Shown here: positions 58,614 through 64,000 of the stretch, one piece after another
Position numbering within the stretch: the stretch's first letter is position 1
How the letters are laid out: each line of letters begins with the position of its first letter
DNA from: Rubrivivax sp.
Lineage (GTDB): Bacteria; Pseudomonadota; Gammaproteobacteria; Burkholderiales; Burkholderiaceae_C
Length of the DNA: 64,000 nt
Assembly (NCBI GenBank): GCA_027485165.1
Contig: JAIXRN010000059.1
Span: forward strand, 1-64,000
Direction of reading: 5' to 3'
Position numbers and translations under genes: made by a program
Notes under the pieces: model-generated
The model's input: the letters and a program-made list of their open reading frames with translations, nothing else
Database searches by the model: none
What the model was told of the DNA's origin: nothing

Positions 58614-59465
58614 ATGTGGATCGACACGCACTGCCACCTGGACGCCGCTGAATTCGACGCTGACCGTGACGCCGTGGTGGCGCGTGCGCGCGCAGCCGGC
58701 GTGGGCCAGCTGGTGCTACCCGCTGTGGCCCGGCAAAACTTCGACACCGTGCGGGCGCTGGCCCACCAGCACGGCTTGGCCTATGCCTTGGGCATCCACC
58801 CGCTCTGCACCGGCCGCGCAGACCTGTCCGACCTGGACCACCTGCGCGCCGCCCTGCAGGCCTACCGGCACGACCCGCGCCTGGTGGCGGTGGGGGAAAT
58901 CGGCCTGGACCATTTCGTGCCCGGCCTGGACCGCAGCCGCCAGCAGCAGTTCTACCTGGCGCAGCTGAAGCTGGCGCGCGACTTCGGGCTGCCGGTGCTG
59001 CTGCATGTGCGGCGGTCGGCCGACGCGCTGCTGGCCGGGCTGCGGCGCGTGCCGGTGGCCGGCGGCATCGCGCATGCCTTCAACGGCAGCGCGCAGCAGG
59101 CGGGGCAGTTCGTGGCGCTGGGGCTGCGCCTGGGCTTTGGCGGCGCGATGACGTTCGAGCGCGCGCTGCAGATCCGCAGCCTGGCCGCCAGCCTGCCCGC
59201 CACCGCCCTGGTGCTGGAAACCGATGCGCCTGACATTCCACCCCATTGGCTGTACCGCACGGCGGCGCAGCGCGCCGCGGCCACTGGCGAGCCCTCGGCG
59301 CAGCAAGGCCGGAATGAACCCGCTGAGCTGCCCCGCATCGCCCAGACCTTGGCCAGCCTGCGCGGCTGGACTGAGGGCGAGACCGCGCAGCAGACCCGCG
59401 CCAATGCCCACTTGGCGCTGCCGCGGCTGGCGGCCCTGGCCGCGCCTGCCGCGGTCGTGACTTGA
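58614..59465 (+). CDS. TatD family hydrolase
   Basis: 283 residues. Metal-binding motifs are WIDTHCHLD, GIHPLC, VGEIGLDHF, LLHVRRSADA and VLETDAPDIPP. TatD proteins are metal-dependent deoxyribonucleases of the amidohydrolase fold with roles in DNA repair and quality control. The start at 58614 gives the family N terminus. It diverges from the RHS gene. Confidence 0.93.
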   Translation: MWIDTHCHLDAAEFDADRDAVVARARAAGVGQLVLPAVARQNFDTVRALAHQHGLAYALGIHPLCTGRADLSDLDHLRAALQAYRHDPRLVAVGEIGLDHFVPGLDRSRQQQFYLAQLKLARDFGLPVLLHVRRSADALLAGLRRVPVAGGIAHAFNGSAQQAGQFVALGLRLGFGGAMTFERALQIRSLAASLPATALVLETDAPDIPPHWLYRTAAQRAAATGEPSAQQGRNEPAELPRIAQTLASLRGWTEGETAQQTRANAHLALPRLAALAAPAAVVT

Positions 59466-59530
59466 CGGCAGCATGGCCCGCGCCAGAACCTGCGCCCACA
59501 CTCGCCCCATGACCCGTCCTTGACCCGCTC

Positions 59531-60070
59531 ATGTCCCGCGCCATGACCCGCCCCATGACCCCTGGCATCCCTCCGGCCCCCTGGCAAACCGGCCTGCCGC
59601 CCGTGCTGGCGCCCACCACACGCCTGGTGGTGCTGGGCAGCTTTCCGGGCGTGGCTTCGCTGCAGGCGCAGCAGTACTACGCCCACCCGCGCAACCAGTT
59701 CTGGCCGCTGCTGGGCGCCCTGTGGGGCCTGGACATGGCGGCGCTGCCCTATGCCCAGCGGCTGCAGGTGGCTCAGGAACGCGGCCTGGGCTTGTGGGAC
59801 ATCTACGCCCGCTGCCGCAGGCAGGGCAGTCTGGACCAGGCCATCGAAGACGCCGATCTGAACGACCTGCCGGCCCTGCTGCGCCTGGCCCCCGGCCTGC
59901 AGGCGGTGGCCCACAACGGGGCCGAATCGGCCCGCGCCAGGCGCCAGCTGTCGGCACTGGGCCTGGCCGTGCACCGGCTGCCGTCCACCAGCCCGGCCCA
60001 TGCCAGTTGGTCATTCGCCCGCAAGTGCGAAGCCTGGCGCCTGGTGCTGGCGCAGCACGGATTGGTCTAG
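59531..60070 (+). CDS. DNA-deoxyinosine glycosylase (UDG family 6)
   Basis: 179 residues. The motif VVLGSFPGVASLQAQQYYAHP with RNQFWP, and the C-terminal LPSTSPAHASWSF, are those of family 6 uracil-DNA-glycosylase-fold enzymes, which remove hypoxanthine from DNA. It acts in base excision repair. ATG 59531 is used; 59546 or 59555 are alternatives with little effect. It follows tatD by 65 bases. Confidence 0.9.
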   Translation: MSRAMTRPMTPGIPPAPWQTGLPPVLAPTTRLVVLGSFPGVASLQAQQYYAHPRNQFWPLLGALWGLDMAALPYAQRLQVAQERGLGLWDIYARCRRQGSLDQAIEDADLNDLPALLRLAPGLQAVAHNGAESARARRQLSALGLAVHRLPSTSPAHASWSFARKCEAWRLVLAQHGLV

Positions 60071-60150
60071 GCGTCGGTCCAGGCGTCTGCGTGGCTGGGG
60101 CCCGGCTGTTCCGCCGATGGCGGGTGCAGGCGGCGGTTATCGTCACCGGG

Positions 60151-60966
60151 GTGAAGCCATCCCACCGCGAACCCCGCGAAAAGCGCCCCGCTGTTGACCT
60201 GCCCTCCGTCACCCTGTCTGAATACGACGGCGTGCGCTACCTGCACCTGGGGTCGATTTGGGTACAGGGGGCGATGCGCATCCGCCAGCCGCAGAAGATC
60301 GAGCTCGACTACGTCCAGCGCATGCTGGCCAGCCTGCTGTGGCTGCCCAGCGCCCAGCTGGGCCAGGGTCAGGCGGTGCAGCTGGGCCTGGGAGCGGGCG
60401 CCATCACGCGCTTCACCTGCCAGCAGCTGCGCATGGCCACCACGGTGGTGGAGATCAACCCGGGGGTGATCGACATCGGCGCGGCCTGGTTTCACCTGCC
60501 GCCGCAGGCCGAACTGGTGTGCGGCGACGCCGCCGACTGGCTGGCCCAGGCCGAGCCCGGCAGCGTGCAACTGCTGCACGTGGACCTGTACGACCACGAA
60601 GCCGCCGCCCCGGTGCTGGACAGCGAGGACTTCTACGCCGCCTGCCGCCGCGTGCTGGACGAAGGCGGGGTAATGGCCGTGAACCTGTTCGGCCGCGACG
60701 CCAGCTTTGCCGACAGCATCGCCCGCATCGCCGCAGCCTTTGGCACCGACCAAGTCTGGAGCCTGCGGCCCACGCGCGAGGGCAACACCGTCGTCGTGGC
60801 CGGGCGCGGCGTGGTGGTGCCAGGGCGCGACGAACTAACGGCCCGCGCCGCGCACATCGAACAGCGCTTTGGCGCCCTGGGCTTGCCTGCGCGCCAGTGG
60901 CTGCGCATGGTGCGGCCTTATGTGCCAGCCGATGTGTCGGCTTCCCCTGCCGCCCTGCACCCATGA
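60151..60966 (+). CDS. spermidine synthase-like methyltransferase-fold protein
   Basis: 271 residues, GTG start. The N-terminal strand LSEYDGVRYLHLGSIWVQGAMRI is followed by the nucleotide-binding GLGAGAITRF, the acidic VVEINPGVIDIG, CGDAADWL and LLHVDLYDHEAAAPVL. This is the spermidine synthase (aminopropyltransferase) fold; many such proteins in Burkholderiales have not been tested for activity. The start was chosen because similarity begins shortly after it; no ribosome site is clear. It shares ATGA with the next gene. Confidence 0.82.
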   Translation: MKPSHREPREKRPAVDLPSVTLSEYDGVRYLHLGSIWVQGAMRIRQPQKIELDYVQRMLASLLWLPSAQLGQGQAVQLGLGAGAITRFTCQQLRMATTVVEINPGVIDIGAAWFHLPPQAELVCGDAADWLAQAEPGSVQLLHVDLYDHEAAAPVLDSEDFYAACRRVLDEGGVMAVNLFGRDASFADSIARIAAAFGTDQVWSLRPTREGNTVVVAGRGVVVPGRDELTARAAHIEQRFGALGLPARQWLRMVRPYVPADVSASPAALHP

Positions 60967-62810
60967 AGACTGCCCCGCCCGAAGCCCCCCCTGCGCCCAG
61001 CTCGGCCCAGGCGCCACGCCTGCCGCGCCGCGCCAGCGGCCCGGCCGGCCCGCTGGACTGGCGGCTGCTGCTGGGCTGGCTGCAGACCGACGGCTGGATC
61101 AGCGCCGACGACGTGGACCGCGTGGCGCGGCGCTTCGGCGCCGGCAGCAGCAGCCTGCACGCCCTGGTTCGCCTGGGTGGCGCCGGCCTGCAGCGGCTGA
61201 CGACGCGGCGCGCGCTGGACACGCAGGCGCTGACCGAATGGCTGGCCGCGCGCGCCGGGTTGCCGTACCTGCGCATCGACCCGCTGCGTGCCGATGTCGG
61301 CCGCGTGGCCGACGTGATGAGCGTGCAGTACGCCGAAACGCGCCGCGCCCTGCCCGTGCAGATGACAGCCACGGAAGTGGTGATCGCCACTGCCGAACCC
61401 TTCGACGTGGCCTGGGTGCCCGAGATCGAAGCCCACACGCGCCGCCGTGTGCGCCTGGTGGTGGCGCACCCCGACGAAGTGCGCCGCTACACCACCGAGT
61501 TCTACGCCCTGGCCAAGAGCGTGCGTGCCGCGGCCAAGAGCGGCGAGAACAGCTCGGCCGGCAGCTTCGAACAGCTGGTGGAACTGGGCCGCACCAACAA
61601 GCAGCTAGACGCCAACGACCAGGGCGTGGTGCAGGTGGTGGACTGGCTGTGGCAATACGCCTTCGACCAGCGCGCCAGCGACATCCACCTGGAACCCCGC
61701 CGCGACATGGGCGCCATCCGCTTTCGCATCGACGGCGTGCTGCACACCGTCTACCAGGTGCCGATGTCGGTGATGAGCGCGATGACCGCGCGCATCAAGC
61801 TGCTGGGCCGCATGGACGTGGTGGAAAAGCGCCGCCCGCTGGACGGCCGCATCAAGACCCGCCGCCCGGCTGCGCCTGGCGACGCTGCGGACACAGGCAG
61901 CGAAGTCGAGATGCGCCTGTCGACCCTGCCCACGGCCTTCGGCGAGAAGATGGTGATGCGCATCTTCGACCCCGACAACGCCGTCAAGGGCGTGCAGGCG
62001 CTGGGCTTCGGCGCGCACGAGGCCAAGGCCTGGGCCGAACTGATCGCACGGCCGCACGGCATCATCCTCGTCACCGGCCCCACCGGCAGCGGCAAGACGA
62101 CGACGTTGTACGCCACGCTGAAGAGCCTGGCGACCGAAGAGGTGAACGTCTGCACGATCGAAGACCCGATCGAGATGATCGAGCCTGCCTTCAACCAGAC
62201 GCAGGTGCAGCCGACGTTGGACATGGGCTTTGCCGAAGGCCTGCGCGCGCTGATGCGGCAGGACCCGGACATCATCATGGTGGGCGAGATCCGCGACCTG
62301 GCCACGGCCGAGATGGCGATCCAGGCTGCGCTCACCGGCCACCTGGTCTTCAGCACCCTGCACACCAATGATGCGGTTGGCGCCGTCACGCGCCTGGCGG
62401 ACCTGGGCGTGCCGCCCTACCTGATCGGCGCCACGGTGGTGGGCGTGCTGGCGCAGCGCCTGGTGCGCACCCTGTGCGTGGCCTGCAAGCAGCCCGAGGA
62501 CGGCCCGGTGCTGGGCGACCTGCACGACATGGCCAAGCCCTGGCGCCTTTCCGGCGGTGTGCGGCCCTACAAGCCCGTGGGCTGCCTGGAATGCCGGCAC
62601 ACCGGCTTCCGCGGCCGCGCCGGGCTGTACGAACTGCTGACGCTGAGCGACGCCGCCCGCACCCATGTGCACCCGCAGATGGACGCCGCCGCACTGCGCC
62701 GCCAGGCCATCCAGGACGGCATGCGGCCGCTGCGCCTGGCCGGCGCCATGCGCGTAGCCGAAGGCCAGACCACGATCGAGGAAGTGCTGCGCAGCACCCC
62801 TGGCCTGTAG
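60963..62810 (+). CDS. GspE/PilB-type secretion ATPase
   Basis: 615 residues. N-terminal MshEN-like domain (about 30-190), then the ATPase with GPTGSGKTTTLYATL (Walker A), CTIEDPIEMIE (Asp box), MRQDPDIIMVGEIRDLATAE (Walker B) and STLHTNDAVGA (His box). A tetracysteine zinc motif follows: CVACKQ and CLECRHTGFRG. This is the motor of type II secretion or type IV pili, but no GspF, pilin or secretin genes are in the window. It is translationally coupled to the spermidine-synthase-like gene. Confidence 0.93.
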   Translation: MKTAPPEAPPAPSSAQAPRLPRRASGPAGPLDWRLLLGWLQTDGWISADDVDRVARRFGAGSSSLHALVRLGGAGLQRLTTRRALDTQALTEWLAARAGLPYLRIDPLRADVGRVADVMSVQYAETRRALPVQMTATEVVIATAEPFDVAWVPEIEAHTRRRVRLVVAHPDEVRRYTTEFYALAKSVRAAAKSGENSSAGSFEQLVELGRTNKQLDANDQGVVQVVDWLWQYAFDQRASDIHLEPRRDMGAIRFRIDGVLHTVYQVPMSVMSAMTARIKLLGRMDVVEKRRPLDGRIKTRRPAAPGDAADTGSEVEMRLSTLPTAFGEKMVMRIFDPDNAVKGVQALGFGAHEAKAWAELIARPHGIILVTGPTGSGKTTTLYATLKSLATEEVNVCTIEDPIEMIEPAFNQTQVQPTLDMGFAEGLRALMRQDPDIIMVGEIRDLATAEMAIQAALTGHLVFSTLHTNDAVGAVTRLADLGVPPYLIGATVVGVLAQRLVRTLCVACKQPEDGPVLGDLHDMAKPWRLSGGVRPYKPVGCLECRHTGFRGRAGLYELLTLSDAARTHVHPQMDAAALRRQAIQDGMRPLRLAGAMRVAEGQTTIEEVLRSTPGL

Positions 62811-62924
62811 GTTTGCGCGCGGGCGGGGCCCGCCCTGCCTTACGTGGAAACCACACTCGGGGGCCCGGAACCCGTCCCTAGAATCTGCCGCAGCCATCCA
62901 ATTGGCCGTGCGAGGAGACGAAGG

Positions 62925-63383
62925 GTGAAGATCAAGAGCGAGAAAGACTTCTGGTCGGGTCTGCTGTTCATCGCTGTCGGGGCGGCCTTTGCTGTTGGCG
63001 CGCTGGAATACAGCTTCGGCTCTTCTGCCCGGCCTGGCCCCGCGTACTTCCCCTTCGGCCTGGGCATCATCATGGCGGTGCTGGGCGGCATGGTGCTGTT
63101 CAAAGCGCTGACGCTGGAAGTTGAAGGCGGCGACCGCATCGGTTCGTGGGCCTGGCGCCCGCTGGTCGTCATCGTGGTTGCGGTGGCCCTGTTCGGCTGG
63201 GCACTGCCGCGTCTGGGCATGTTCATCTCGCTGCCCTTGCTCGTGTTCATCGCGTCGCTGGCGGGCGACGAATTCCGATGGAAGGAAGCTGTGGCCAACG
63301 CGGCCATCCTGACGGCGCTGTGCTGGGTTGTGTTCGTCTACGGACTGAGCCTGACCATTCCCCTCATGCCCACCATCTTCTGA
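62925..63383 (+). CDS. tctB: tripartite tricarboxylate transporter small permease TctB
   Basis: 152 residues, GTG start with AGGAG eight bases upstream. Four hydrophobic helices (around 8-28, 42-62, 78-95 and 118-145). The N terminus KSEKDFWSGLLFIAVGAAF and the RPGPAYFPFGLG motif are typical of TctB. It works with TctA in the inner membrane to import tricarboxylates or similar acids delivered by a periplasmic TctC. tctC is not seen before it. Confidence 0.93.
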   Translation: MKIKSEKDFWSGLLFIAVGAAFAVGALEYSFGSSARPGPAYFPFGLGIIMAVLGGMVLFKALTLEVEGGDRIGSWAWRPLVVIVVAVALFGWALPRLGMFISLPLLVFIASLAGDEFRWKEAVANAAILTALCWVVFVYGLSLTIPLMPTIF

Positions 63384-63393
63384 GGGGTCCGCT

Positions 63394-64000
63394 TTGGAAC
63401 TGCTCAACAACCTCGCGCTGGGTTTCGGCGTCGCCTTCACGCTGACCAACCTGGCCTATGCCTTCGGCGGCGCGCTGCTGGGTACCCTGATCGGCGTGCT
63501 GCCCGGCCTGGGGCCGGTGGCCACGATCGCGATGCTGCTGCCCAGCATCTACGCGCTGGACGCCACGCCTGCGCTGATCATGCTGGCCGGCATCTACTAC
63601 GGTGCGCAGTACGGTGGCAGCACCACGGCCATCCTCATCAATGTGCCGGGTGAGTCGAGCTCGGTCGTGACCGCCATCGACGGCTACCAGATGGCCCGAA
63701 GGGGCCGTGCAGGCGCTGCGTTGGCCGCAGCCGGGCTGGGCAGCTTCTTCGCCGGCTGTGTGGGCACGATCATCATTGCGGCTTTCGCGCCCGTGCTGAC
63801 AGAAGTCGCCTTCAAGTTCGGCCCAGCCGAATACTTCAGCCTGATGGTGCTGGGCCTGGTCGGGGCGGTGGTGCTGGCTTCGGGTTCGCTGGTGAAGGCG
63901 ATCGCGATGATGATCTTCGGGCAGCTGCTGGGGCAGATAAATACCGACGTGATCTCGGGCGTGCCGCGCTTTTCGTTCGACATTCCTGAGCTCACCGACG
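63394..64000 (+). CDS. tctA: tripartite tricarboxylate transporter large permease TctA, 5' part
   Basis: About 202 residues before the window ends; the full protein is near 500. The start is a TTG at 63394 with GAGGGG seven bases upstream, ten bases after the tctB stop. The N-terminal signature is GALLGTLIGVLPGLGPVATIAMLLP (read in part: GTLIGVLPGLGPVATIA), followed by GIYYGAQYGGSTTAILINVPGE in part. It is the 12-helix channel subunit of the TTT system. Confidence 0.93.
   Translation, partial: MELLNNLALGFGVAFTLTNLAYAFGGALLGTLIGVLPGLGPVATIAMLLPSIYALDATPALIMLAGIYYGAQYGGSTTAILINVPGESSSVVTAIDGYQMARRGRAGAALAAAGLGSFFAGCVGTIIIAAFAPVLTEVAFKFGPAEYFSLMVLGLVGAVVLASGSLVKAIAMMIFGQLLGQINTDVISGVPRFSFDIPELTD

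Overview
The window is uniformly GC-rich, densely packed chromosomal DNA. Its gene content and order (DUF3348/DUF802/OmpA/DUF2894 cluster beside an rRNA operon, aat-bpt pair, gluQRS, lolCD, rpfE-recJ, TctB-TctA, many 4-bp ATGA/GTGA stop-start overlaps) point to a betaproteobacterium of the order Burkholderiales. That placement rests on gene content and remembered family resemblance, not on a database search. The first 75 bases are the 3' end of a 5S rRNA, followed by a strong rho-independent terminator, so the window begins at the end of an rrn operon.

Layout. 0.2-4.2 kb (minus): a four-gene unit, DUF3348, DUF802 (MotA/ExbB-like channel with a very long helical tail), an OmpA/MotB-like protein and a DUF2894 protein; its core resembles the ZorA/ZorB pair of the Zorya defence system. 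4.3-32.8 kb: mostly metabolic and housekeeping genes. These are an RlmI-like methyltransferase, M14, M20, M3 and S9 peptidases, a PanE-like reductase, an AMACR-like CoA-transferase family protein, a NUDIX-metallo-beta-lactamase fusion, the aat-bpt N-end-rule transferases, YaeQ, a LytS/LytTR pair plus a hybrid PAS kinase, a MetE-like synthase, a flavodoxin, a pirin with divergent LysR regulator, GluQRS, a TerB-like protein and FKBP. 32.9-43.3 kb: a DEAD-box helicase with a long leader, a single-domain EamA remnant, a PHP phosphatase, LolD/LolC, RpfE-like/RecJ and two tandem PQQ-type sugar dehydrogenases.

43.4-52.4 kb is the most unusual part. A 1176-residue protein joins a CHAT caspase-like peptidase to a ComEC-like metallo-beta-lactamase through an acidic linker. 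Facing it is a minus-strand run of a membrane-anchored trypsin-like protease, MoxR ATPase, DUF58, VWA (BatA-like) and a DUF2235 (Tle1-type) lipase-like hydrolase. This set of parts (caspase-like and trypsin-like peptidases, MoxR, VWA, a nuclease-like MBL, a lipase) recalls NTP-dependent conflict systems, but the grouping is inference.

52.5-58.4 kb is an accessory island: a gene-tail remnant, a truncated IS5-family transposase, an Imm27-like immunity gene, and a large RHS/YD-repeat gene with a variable C-terminal toxin. The RHS reading frame is cut by a single in-frame amber codon. 58.6-64 kb returns to core genes: TatD, a family-6 DNA glycosylase, a spermidine-synthase-like protein overlapping a lone GspE/PilB ATPase, and tctB-tctA running off the end.

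Transcription control shows a repeated theme: several genes have a -10-like hexamer ending only 6-7 bases before the ATG and no Shine-Dalgarno sequence, which suggests leaderless mRNAs. I saw no tRNA gene, CRISPR array or replication origin.
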